From contig JACOVB010000518.1 of NCBI GenBank assembly GCA_016177555.1, positions 1 through 7,303 on the forward strand: a DNA stretch of 7,303 nucleotides, in the 5' to 3' direction. This document shows positions 1 through 5,830 of this stretch, piece after piece; position 1 is the first letter of the stretch; the number at the start of each line of letters is the position of its first letter. The translations under genes were made by a program, and so were the position numbers. The notes under the pieces are model-generated. The model was not told the origin of the DNA and made no database searches. It worked only from the letters and a program-made list of their open reading frames with translations. This DNA comes from Candidatus Rokuibacteriota bacterium. GTDB lineage: Bacteria; Methylomirabilota; Methylomirabilia; Rokubacteriales; CSP1-6.

Positions 1-149
1 CCCCAGTTGCGCGCGCCGTCGGAGGCGGTCCAGGGCCGGTCATAGGCGAAGAGGAAGACGTTGATCGTTCCGATGAGCAGCGCGGCGGCCCACACCGACC
101 AGGCGCGCCCGAAGAGCAGCTGGTCCTGCTCCCGCAGCACGCTCCCCAT
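1..149 (-). CDS. YeeE/YedE-family membrane protein, N-terminal fragment (probable sulfur-compound transporter)
   Basis: Only the first 49 full codons are in the window; the gene runs off the left edge. The ATG at 149-147 follows a Shine-Dalgarno-like GGGGTGA after a 7-nt spacer. The visible product starts with a short polar stretch (MGSVLREQDQ), then a hydrophobic segment at about residues 17-36 (includes AAALLIGTINVFLFA). Next comes DRPWTASDGARNWG. This 'hydrophobic helix, PW, then ARNWG' start is what I associate with YeeE/YedE (sulfur transport) proteins, which carry thiosulfate or sulfane-type sulfur across the inner membrane. The position directly downstream of an sHdr cluster supports that role, because YeeE-like transporters are known companions of sulfur-oxidation genes. 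It is probably the last visible cistron of the operon, 81 bp after the sHdrB3 stop. The family call rests on 50 residues and is moderate; another small-molecule permease is possible. Confidence 0.6.
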   Translation of the reverse strand, partial: MGSVLREQDQLLFGRAWSVWAAALLIGTINVFLFAYDRPWTASDGARNW

Positions 150-156
150 CAGCCCG

Positions 157-234
157 TCACCCCGGCACGCGGCGTGACCTCGGCGCCCCGATGAGCCCGC
201 AGGGCGAAGAGGCCGAACCGCGACCCGAAGTCAT
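157..234 (-). other. Possible 25-codon overlapping ORF between sHdrB3 and the YeeE-like gene; probably not coding
   Basis: An ATG at 234-232 overlaps the sHdrB3 TGA (ATGA arrangement) and opens 25 codons to a TGA at 159-157, seven bases before the transporter ATG. The peptide would be rich in Ser, Gly, Arg and Pro with one Cys. I see no Shine-Dalgarno sequence ahead of it and recognise no family. It may only be a leader that helps couple translation to the transporter gene, or chance. The sHdrB3 frame and the transporter frame are the same and are separated by a single TGA with no other stop. Confidence 0.12.
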
Positions 235-1523
235 CCACGGTCAGGCATCCCGATAGACCTGTCGATCAGCTCGGCGATGTCCTGGACGTCCAGCCGGCCG
301 TCGTTGCCCGTGGACTTCACGGCGTCCTCGAACCGCGACACCTCGTAGGGACAGCAGATCGACAGCGTCCCCGCCCCGGTCTCCGCCGCCTCCATGACGC
401 GCTTGTCGGAGAGGCGCATCGTCGTGTGATCCCGAGAGAAGCTGTCGAGCCACATGCCGCCCCCGCCGCCGCCGCAGCAGTAGCCGTTCTCGCGGCTGCG
501 CGGCATCTCCACGAGCGTCAGCCCCGGGATGGCGCGCAGGAGGGTGCGCGGTGCCTCGTACTCGCCGTTGTGGCGCGAGAGATAGCAGGGGTCGTGGTAG
601 GTGACCACGCGGTCGACCGCGTGCGCCATCAGCGTCCGCAGCCGCTCCAGGTGCTCGGCGAGAAACTGGGTGTAGTGCTGCACGCGGTACTCGCCGCCCA
701 GCTTCGGGTACTCGTTCTTGAAGGCGTTGAGCTCGTGCGGGCCAGAGACCACCAGACGCTGGAACTGGTAGCGGGCGAAGGTCTTGATGTTCGCCTCGGC
801 GAGCTTCTCGAAGAGCCCCCGCTCGCCGGCGAGGCGGATCGAGTCGCCGTCCTCCTTTTCCTCCACGCCGAGGACGGCGAAGTCCACGCCGAGGGCGTGG
901 AGGATCCGCGCCAGCGCCCGCGCGGCGTCCATGCCCCGCGGGTGGTACGACGGGTAGGAGCCCACGTACCACAGCACATCCACCGGCCGCTTCAGCTGGG
1001 CCATGACGGGCACGGGCACCCCCGCCTGCTTGATCCAGTCCGCCCGCTTCCGGGGGTTCTCCCCCATGGGGTTGCCGTAGCGATCGGCGGCCTCGAACAC
1101 CTTCTGCAGCTCCGGGGGGATCTCCCTGCCCGCGTTGATCGCCGCCTCGCGCGCCGCGGGCATGATCCGGATCATGTCGACTTCCTTCGGGCAGACGCGG
1201 AGGCAGTTGGCGCAGGTGGTGCAGAGCCAGAGGTTCGGGGAGTCGAGCAGCGAGGCCCCGCGGAGCGTGTCCCGGTGGATCTTCCGGGGCCCGTAGTCGC
1301 CCACGATGTCGACCGGGCAGACACCCACGCACTTGGCGCACTGGTAGCACCAGCCCAGCGACTCGCCGCCTGGGAGCGCCGTGATCTCGTCGAGGGCGCC
1401 CGGGTCGTAGTCGGTGATCACGCGGGGCTCGAACATCCGGTTCCACTGCCCCGGCAGGTCGACGCCCTCGACGACGGCGTGCTCCTTCTCCCTGATCCCC
1501 GGCCCCTGCCGCCCGTAGGCCAC
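231..1523 (-). CDS. shdrB3: sHdrB3: fused sHdrC2-sHdrB2 iron-sulfur subunit
   Basis: A 430-residue protein joining a ferredoxin-like HdrC part to an HdrB/HdrD-like CCG part. In sHdr systems it is the electron-transfer arm; fused forms resemble EtfD and are thought to pass electrons to an ETF or the quinone pool. Two classic [4Fe-4S] motifs lie in the N-terminal third: C59-x2-C62-x2-C65-x3-C69-P and C101-x2-C104-x2-C107-x3-C111-P. The first CCG domain (about 182-295) keeps family landmarks such as LGVDFAVLG and GPHELNAFKNEYP but has no cysteine at all: GS replaces GC at 188-189, EKEDGD stands where CCG is expected near 222-227, and SGPHE replaces xCPHC. The second CCG domain keeps HDPC313, GYC349C350GGGGGGMW and IC390C391PYE, the last lacking the second Cys of CPxC. 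The start is GTG at 1523-1521 after AAGGA. There is no signal peptide or obvious membrane helix, so a cytoplasmic location is expected. The gene lies downstream of sHdrH across a repeat-filled gap. Confidence 0.85.
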   Translation of the reverse strand: MAYGRQGPGIREKEHAVVEGVDLPGQWNRMFEPRVITDYDPGALDEITALPGGESLGWCYQCAKCVGVCPVDIVGDYGPRKIHRDTLRGASLLDSPNLWLCTTCANCLRVCPKEVDMIRIMPAAREAAINAGREIPPELQKVFEAADRYGNPMGENPRKRADWIKQAGVPVPVMAQLKRPVDVLWYVGSYPSYHPRGMDAARALARILHALGVDFAVLGVEEKEDGDSIRLAGERGLFEKLAEANIKTFARYQFQRLVVSGPHELNAFKNEYPKLGGEYRVQHYTQFLAEHLERLRTLMAHAVDRVVTYHDPCYLSRHNGEYEAPRTLLRAIPGLTLVEMPRSRENGYCCGGGGGGMWLDSFSRDHTTMRLSDKRVMEAAETGAGTLSICCPYEVSRFEDAVKSTGNDGRLDVQDIAELIDRSIGMPDRG

Positions 1524-1738
1524 GCTATGTGTCCTTCACCAGGGGCGGGCACCCGGGCTGTCGCCCGCCCGCCCCCGCCGCAACCTCACGCTCGCTCACT
1601 CGGCCGCGCCCCCCCAGCCGCGGGCACCCGACGGTCGCCCGCCCGCCCCCGCTGCAACCTCACGCTCGCTCACTCGGCCGCGCCCCCCAGGCGCGGGCAC
1701 CCGGACACCCGTCCGCCCCCTCCGTCGCGCTCGGCTTG
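1524..1738. other. Gene-free gap between sHdrH and sHdrB3
   Basis: These 215 bp hold no convincing gene. Apart from the sHdrB3 ribosome binding site (AAGGA on the minus strand, about 9 nt before the GTG), nearly all of it is the C-rich tandem repeat listed separately. Open frames that cross it on both strands look like by-products of high G+C content. Confidence 0.7.
1546..1738. repeat. Tandem repeat, about 2.6 copies of a 73-75 bp G+C-rich unit
   Basis: Three units each start with CGGGCACCCG, at 1546, 1621 and 1694. Units 1 (75 bp) and 2 (73 bp) are nearly identical: a 35-bp block (1580-1614 and 1654-1688) matches exactly, and the preceding 18 bp (1561-1578 and 1635-1652) also match. Differences are a short block after the first 10 bp, one C/T change, one C fewer in the poly-C run and one base near the end. 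Unit 3 (1694-1738) is partial and diverged, and ends against the sHdrH stop codon. The minus strand, which is transcribed with the operon, reads GAGTGAGCGAGCG inside each unit. The function is unknown. Repeats of this kind in high-G+C genomes are often dispersed intergenic elements, and the recent-looking duplication fits slippage or unequal exchange. Confidence 0.85.
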
Positions 1739-2479
1739 TCATTCCTGCGCCTCCATCCGGTGCACACCGAGGAGACGGCGGCACAGCTCCGGCAGCGGCG
1801 GGATCACCCGGTTGAACTCCTGCGTGATGCGCATCCGGATCGTGGTGAACACGTACACCCCGTACACGCACGCCAGGTAGACGTCGGCTCCGAAACCGCC
1901 CCGGCCGATGCGCGTGAAGCCAGCCGCCTGCCCGGTCTCGTGCACAAAGGCGGTCGCCTCCCCGACCCGCAGGTAGCTGGCGCCGGCGCTGCCACCGTCG
2001 AGATCGAACTCCTCCATGGTGACCAGCGGCAGCGCGCCCGTGCGCGTCGCCGGGTCCCACACCCACCGCGTCCAGAGCCAGTAGCGCGTGGGATCGGTGT
2101 AGTGCAGACACTCGCTCGCCAGGTCGAAGCGGAGGTGCTGCGGGAGGGGATCGAGGCCATCCACGAAGGCCTGGAAGCGCTCGCGGAGTGGCGCCCGGCC
2201 GGCCAGCAGCTCGTGGATGCGGAGCCCCAGGGGCTCGGCCCCCGGCTGCGCGAACAGTTCGCCCACCCGCCGGCGGGTGGCGAAGACACTTCTGAGGACC
2301 GCCCGCATCGCGTCGGGGGCGGGCGGCCGCCCCGCCGCAGGATCCAGCAGCGCGCGGAAGCGCGCGTGCTTGGCCTCGAGCTGGTCGGCGATGCGGCCCA
2401 GCTCGTCGAGGGTGATCTTGGCGAGGGCCTCGCGCATGAACTCCTGCGCGGCCAGCGTATCCACCACAGGACTGGTCAC
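1739..2479 (-). CDS. shdrH: sHdrH-like protein (conserved hypothetical of sHdr clusters)
   Basis: A 246-residue protein of unknown biochemical role, named from its place directly after sHdrA and before the C2/B2 gene, where sHdr clusters carry a conserved 'hyp' gene. The N-terminal 110 residues look helical and charged. A very aromatic stretch follows (about 126-141: HYTDPTRYWLWTRWVW), then a beta-like part, and a hydrophobic segment at about 198-213 (GADVYLACVYGVYVFT) that is short for a membrane helix. Three cysteines (124, 204, 233) are scattered and form no cluster motif, so it is probably not an iron-sulfur protein. The start is GTG at 2479-2477 with GAGGG upstream. An internal ATG at codon 15 has AGGAG only 3 nt away, which is too close to prefer. 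It lies 52 bp after sHdrA. The name rests mainly on gene order. Confidence 0.7.
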   Translation of the reverse strand: MTSPVVDTLAAQEFMREALAKITLDELGRIADQLEAKHARFRALLDPAAGRPPAPDAMRAVLRSVFATRRRVGELFAQPGAEPLGLRIHELLAGRAPLRERFQAFVDGLDPLPQHLRFDLASECLHYTDPTRYWLWTRWVWDPATRTGALPLVTMEEFDLDGGSAGASYLRVGEATAFVHETGQAAGFTRIGRGGFGADVYLACVYGVYVFTTIRMRITQEFNRVIPPLPELCRRLLGVHRMEAQE

Positions 2480-2531
2480 GGACGAGCGTCCCTCGCAGCC
2501 AGGGGCCTCCGGCCGGTCACCATCTGCGGTG

Positions 2532-3599
2532 TCATCGCGCGGAGGTCATGCGGGCGTGGCGGCGGATGGTGGCGACGGCCTTCATGGTGGCGGCTCCCGC
2601 CATCCCCATGGTGTCGTCCAGGTCCTTGGGCCCCGCGGCGGCGCCCGCGACGAAGATCCCCGGCACCGACGTCGTCACCGGGTCCAGCGTGTCGTGGGCG
2701 ACGTCGATGAAGCCGTACTTGTTCTGGCGCAGGCCGAGGGTGCGCGCCACGGCCTTGGTCCCGGCGCTGGGCTCCATGCCGTTGCTGAGGATCACGATGT
2801 CCATGGGGACCTCCATGGGCCGGTTCATCGTGGTGTCCTCGCCCCGGACGATCAGCCGGTCGCCCTTCAGGACGACCTCGGAGATCACGCCCTTGATGTA
2901 GTTGACCTTGTGCTTCTCCTGGGCGGGCCAGTAGAGGTCGTTCTCCCAGTAGCCGTACATCCGCATGTCGATGTAGAAGATGAACACCCGGCACTGCGGG
3001 AGCCTCTCCCGGATCTCGATGGCCTGCTTGGAGGCGATGCCGCAGCAGACCTTCGAGCAGTACTCGTTGCCGATGTGGCGGTCGCGCGACCCGACGCACT
3101 GGATGAAGCAGACGCGCTCCGGCGGCTGCCCCGTCGAGGGCCGGACGAACTTCCCCTCCTTCAGCATCTTCTCGGCATCCGTCAGCGTGATCACGTCGTC
3201 GTACATGTAGTACCCGTACTGCTGGGTGGCCCGGCCCGGGTCGAAGTGGTCGAAGCCCGTGGCGACGATGATGGCCCCGGCCGAGACCCGCTCCTCGGCC
3301 CCATCTCGCCGGAGCGTCACGGCGAAGTCACCGGCTGCGCCGGTGATCCCCGTGACGGTGGTGCCCAGGCGGACGTCCACCAGCGAGTCGTTCGCCACGG
3401 CGGCGACCATCTCCCCCATCACCTCCGCCGCATCCCGCATCCCGTGGGTGAGCGCCGCGTAGTGGGCCGAGATGGGCGTGCCGCCGAGCGCGGCCCGCTG
3501 CTCCACCAGGACCGCCTTGCAGCCGAGGTCGGCGGCGCCCCGCGCGGCCTCGAGCCCCGCCGGGCCGCCCCCGATGATCAGCAGGGTGTCACTGGCCAT
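2532..3599 (-). CDS. shdrA: sHdrA: HdrA-like FAD and [4Fe-4S] flavoprotein
   Basis: A 355-residue flavoprotein, the central subunit of the sHdr complex and the presumed site where electrons from the sulfur substrate split or enter the chain. An N-terminal Rossmann motif (IIGGGPAGLEAARG, residues 8-21) and LVEQRAALGG (31-40) bind FAD. IIVATGFDHFD (110-120) is the usual second flavin-contact ATG motif, and GIFVAGAAAGPKDLDDT (314-330) is the C-terminal FAD motif. The cluster motif is C168-VGSRD-x7-C181-x3-C185-C186, with another Cys at 164 (FIQC at 165-168). The size matches short sHdrA proteins rather than the longer methanogen HdrA, which carries extra ferredoxin domains; none is present here. 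The ATG at 3599-3597 is fixed by a strong AAGGAG 7 nt upstream (3607-3612); the open frame continues 67 codons further only as untranslated repeat-rich sequence. It follows sHdrB1 after an unusual 291-bp gap. Confidence 0.93.
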   Translation of the reverse strand: MASDTLLIIGGGPAGLEAARGAADLGCKAVLVEQRAALGGTPISAHYAALTHGMRDAAEVMGEMVAAVANDSLVDVRLGTTVTGITGAAGDFAVTLRRDGAEERVSAGAIIVATGFDHFDPGRATQQYGYYMYDDVITLTDAEKMLKEGKFVRPSTGQPPERVCFIQCVGSRDRHIGNEYCSKVCCGIASKQAIEIRERLPQCRVFIFYIDMRMYGYWENDLYWPAQEKHKVNYIKGVISEVVLKGDRLIVRGEDTTMNRPMEVPMDIVILSNGMEPSAGTKAVARTLGLRQNKYGFIDVAHDTLDPVTTSVPGIFVAGAAAGPKDLDDTMGMAGAATMKAVATIRRHARMTSAR

Positions 3600-3686
3600 C
3601 CACGTTCTCCTTGTCTTCCTACTCGAGAGGCGCCGGAGTCCAACCGCGGTGTGCCGGGCCAAGGAACGAGGCAGACAAGGCCCACT

Positions 3687-3817
3687 GCTGGGCGAGCCGC
3701 AGGCGAGGCGAGCGAAGGTGGAAAGAGGGGCGGGAGCCCCGCCGGCGCGGGCGCGAGGCGTACTCCCTGTACGTTGAGCGCCCGCGCCGACCGAGAACAT
3801 GGCTGGGCGAGCCGCAG
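3687..3817. repeat. 16-bp direct repeat flanking the long palindrome
   Basis: GCTGGGCGAGCCGCAG occurs at 3687-3702 and again, without mismatch, at 3802-3817. After each copy the sequence stays loosely alike (a GGCGAGCG core followed by purine-rich GGAAA), so the copies look like two divergent units of one longer repeat. Together they bracket the hairpins at 3727-3740 and 3743-3789. This layout suggests a small composite intergenic repeat, possibly non-autonomous and mobile, but I see no transposase and no target-site duplication that I can define. Confidence 0.75.
3743..3789. repeat. Nested palindrome: 12-bp outer arms with a second hairpin inside
   Basis: The outer arms CGGCGCGGGCGC (3743-3754) and GCGCCCGCGCCG (3778-3789) are perfectly complementary. 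Between them lies CGTAC (3759-3763), loop TCCCT (3764-3768), GTACG (3769-3773), a second perfect stem. Four unpaired bases sit on each side between the two stems. No run of T follows on either strand, so it does not look like a Rho-independent terminator. In the operon transcript it would fold into a very stable interrupted hairpin between the sHdrB1 and sHdrA messages. That could act as an mRNA stability element, or it is a dispersed REP-like repeat. Confidence 0.85.
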
Positions 3818-3890
3818 CCGGAGGCCAGGCGAGCGGACACGGGAAACGGGCGAGCGGGAGCGAGCCATGGCGAAGTTCATTGGACCGGCA

Positions 3891-5090
3891 CTACCCGGCG
3901 TCGTCCCAGGTGAGGTAGGTCCCGGGATTCGCCTTGAGCCGCGCGACGTCGTCCTCGAACTCGCGCCAGCGCTCGCGCCAGTCGATCCCCATCTTCTCGA
4001 GCAGCGGCCGGTAGTCGGCGGCGTGCCAGTGGAGCTGGCAGACCCGGTACGGGTGCGCCCCCATGGCGAGCGCGCAGAACTGGGCCTCGGACAGGACGGG
4101 AATGGCGGCCTTCACCCCGGTATGCGCCTGCGCCGCGAACTGGCTCTTGTCCAGCGTCGTCACGCAGCCGGTGTCGTGGGTCAGCGTCACGTCCGGGTTC
4201 ACCTCGTCGCGCGGGGCCTCGATCTTCTGCTGGACGGCGAACGAGCGGCTGAAGTCGCGCTGGACCAGGATGTGGCGGAAGCCGAAGCCGCAGCAGTCGA
4301 ACCAGGTGGAGTAGTCCCCCACCGTGACCCCGAGGGCCTGCGCGACCCCGGTGACGATCGCCGTCCGATGCCCGCCGTAGACGTCCGGGTCGTAGATGGC
4401 GTCCTCCTGCACCAGCTTGTAGTAGTGGCACGCGGGGTGGACCGTGGCCGTGATCCCCGAGAGGTCCAGCACCTTGCGCTTGGCGATCTCGTGGCGGATC
4501 GCGTAGATCCACTCGCTGTAGTGCACGATCTCCTCGGGCATCACCAGCGGCTTGCCCATCTTCTTCAGGATCTCGCGCACCTGGTCGCGCAAGGCCTTGT
4601 GATGGACCATCTCGGCGCGGACCTCCTTGTAGTGCCCGTAGGAGGTGGCGCAGTGGATCAGCGGGTAGTAGCCGGACTGGTGGGCGGCGGCGAAGTTGCG
4701 CAGGGCGACGGCGGCCTGGGCGGCCTGGTTCGCCGTGGCCGAGGCGTAGTAGTTCCAGGCCGTGCAGGAGGTCTGATCGCGGGGGTCCTCGTACTCGAGC
4801 CCCAGCTTTCGGTGCAGCCAGAAGATCGCGGTGGAGTAGCCGGGGATGTGGCCGCACTGCCCGCAGCTCTTGTGGTGCCAGGTGTGCCCGAGGGGGACGC
4901 GCTTGACGCCGCTCGAGCGCGTGGGCACCTCCAGGTGCGGCTCTGGCACGCGCTGCACGATCCACTCGCCCCGCTCGGCCAGCTCGAGGGTCCGCTCCCG
5001 GAGGCTCTCGGCGGCGTCCTCGGGGCGGCGCGCAAAGGGTCCCTTCCTCGCCTGGGTGCCGGGCTGGATAACGGGGAGGTTGATGGGCAT
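3891..5090 (-). CDS. shdrB1: sHdrB1: HdrB-like subunit with atypical CCG motifs
   Basis: A 399-residue subunit expected to carry a non-cubane iron-sulfur cluster and to work with sHdrC1 and sHdrA in the cytoplasm. CCG-type ligands are visible but not canonical. In the N-terminal half are C76-GQ-C79, then S108-C109 where CC is usual, and C147 (HCATSYGH). In the C-terminal half are C221 (HPAC), D-C266-C267-G and C309 (HDTGCVTT), which lacks the second Cys of the normal CxxC. Further Cys lie at 339 and 351. The C-terminal set (C, CC, C) could still hold one cluster. The ATG at 5090-5088 follows GGGAG with a 5-nt spacer and lies 17 bp after the sHdrC1 stop. The frame is open another 199 codons upstream, but that part lies under sHdrC1 and is a shadow. 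The length is greater than plain HdrB (about 290-300), as expected for sHdrB1, which has an N-terminal extension of about 70 residues. Confidence 0.88.
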   Translation of the reverse strand: MPINLPVIQPGTQARKGPFARRPEDAAESLRERTLELAERGEWIVQRVPEPHLEVPTRSSGVKRVPLGHTWHHKSCGQCGHIPGYSTAIFWLHRKLGLEYEDPRDQTSCTAWNYYASATANQAAQAAVALRNFAAAHQSGYYPLIHCATSYGHYKEVRAEMVHHKALRDQVREILKKMGKPLVMPEEIVHYSEWIYAIRHEIAKRKVLDLSGITATVHPACHYYKLVQEDAIYDPDVYGGHRTAIVTGVAQALGVTVGDYSTWFDCCGFGFRHILVQRDFSRSFAVQQKIEAPRDEVNPDVTLTHDTGCVTTLDKSQFAAQAHTGVKAAIPVLSEAQFCALAMGAHPYRVCQLHWHAADYRPLLEKMGIDWRERWREFEDDVARLKANPGTYLTWDDAG

Positions 5091-5107
5091 GGCGTCTCCC
5101 GAGGCGC

Positions 5108-5830
5108 TCACGACAGGGGGTATCCCGCCTCTTCGAGCTTCTCCTCCATGACGTCCACGAGGATCATGTGGAGGCTCTCGTCCAGGGTCCGGATCATGTC
5201 GAGGACGCCGGTGAGGTGCCAGATCAGGTAGAGCTCGGTGAGCGTCTTGTCGTCCACTTCCCAGGAGGTGGACGTCGTGTGCATGGTCTCCGGCGGCATC
5301 GCCCGGCGCCAGACCTCGAGGTTCTCGGCGGTCTCCCGGGCCGTGGGCCCCCAGTCCGGGAAGGCCTCGGGGCGGATCATGTCCGGCGAGACCTGGGTGC
5401 CCGTGGACATGATCTTGTAGATGATGCGGCTGTAGCCCTCCAGCGCCTGCTGGGCGGAGTGCAGCCCGTTCCGGACCGCCACCTCGCGCATGATCGTGAC
5501 GATGCCGCCGGGGTTGTTCTTGCGCGGGCACCTGAGACACGAGAAGCACTGGGAGCACTCCCAGATCTCCCCGTTCATCTGCTCCCAGACCAGCTCCACG
5601 TCCTCCCGCGCCACCGCCTGGGCGATGCGGCGCGGGCTGAAATCGTAGAAGCGGGCCGAGGGGCACACCGCCACGCAGATCCCGCACTCGTAGCAGCCGT
5701 AGAGGTAGTCCTCGAAGCGGAGGTCGGCCTTGACCGCGGCGAAGAGGCGCTCCTTCTCGGCGTACGGGACCTCCGCGGGCTTCCCTCCGGGCCCCGGCGC
5801 CTCGCGGGCAAGGGATTCCGCGAGAGGCAT
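5108..5830 (-). CDS. shdrC1: sHdrC1: ferredoxin-like subunit with two iron-sulfur motifs
   Basis: A 240-residue HdrC-like protein that passes electrons within the sHdr complex. The first motif is canonical: C46-x2-C49-x2-C52-x3-C56-P. The second is C92-x2-C95-x2-C98-x2-C101-P, one residue shorter than the usual x3 before the last Cys; I checked the codons and the frame is intact on both sides. CPRKNNPGGIVTIMREVA follows, and then a long mostly helical C-terminal half without cysteines (about 125-240), longer than in minimal HdrC. There is no signal peptide or membrane helix. The ATG at 5830-5828 overlaps the DsrE stop (TGATG) and has no clear Shine-Dalgarno of its own, so translation is probably coupled to DsrE. 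Confidence 0.9.
   Translation of the reverse strand: MPLAESLAREAPGPGGKPAEVPYAEKERLFAAVKADLRFEDYLYGCYECGICVAVCPSARFYDFSPRRIAQAVAREDVELVWEQMNGEIWECSQCFSCLRCPRKNNPGGIVTIMREVAVRNGLHSAQQALEGYSRIIYKIMSTGTQVSPDMIRPEAFPDWGPTARETAENLEVWRRAMPPETMHTTSTSWEVDDKTLTELYLIWHLTGVLDMIRTLDESLHMILVDVMEEKLEEAGYPLS

Larger units (their letters stand above)
3600..3890. other. Gene-free, repeat-rich gap inside the operon (sHdrB1 to sHdrA)
   Basis: These 291 bp split the operon. The part next to sHdrA holds its ribosome binding site. The rest is a composite of hairpins and direct repeats: GCCCA/TGGGC (3680-3684 with 3689-3693), GGGGC/GCCCC (3727-3731 with 3736-3740), the long palindrome at 3743-3789, and the 16-bp direct repeat at 3687 and 3802. 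Open frames crossing it on both strands resemble no family. A weak promoter-like pair upstream of sHdrA (TTGGAC, 16 bp, TAGGAA on the minus strand, about 3615-3642) is not convincing. Confidence 0.7.

Noticed and set aside
1524..1738. CRISPR array
   Set aside because: The units are adjacent near-identical copies without unique spacers, and no cas genes are present.
426..1880. A 484-codon open frame on the plus strand
   Set aside because: It is antisense to sHdrB3 and the tandem repeat, and its product is low-complexity with no motif.
3615..3642. Promoter upstream of sHdrA (TTGGAC, 16 bp, TAGGAA)
   Set aside because: Both boxes deviate from consensus and the spacing is short; there is no supporting evidence.
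3743..3789. Palindrome as a Rho-independent terminator
   Set aside because: The stem is stable but no T-run follows on either strand, and its loop carries a second symmetric stem. It fits a repeat or stability element better.
3600..3800. N-terminal extension of sHdrA by 67 codons
   Set aside because: It would translate through the palindrome and repeats. The ATG at 3599 has a strong AAGGAG and starts just before the Rossmann motif, as the family expects.
2217..5231. A 1004-codon open frame on the plus strand
   Set aside because: It lies antisense to sHdrA, sHdrB1 and parts of their neighbours, which have unmistakable family motifs. Its product is low-complexity, rich in Val, Asp, Leu, Arg and Gly, typical of the antisense shadow of high-G+C genes.
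5091..5687. Upstream extension of the sHdrB1 frame (199 extra codons)
   Set aside because: It overlaps sHdrC1, which carries the real cluster motifs. The ATG at 5090 has a proper ribosome site and the extension is low-complexity.
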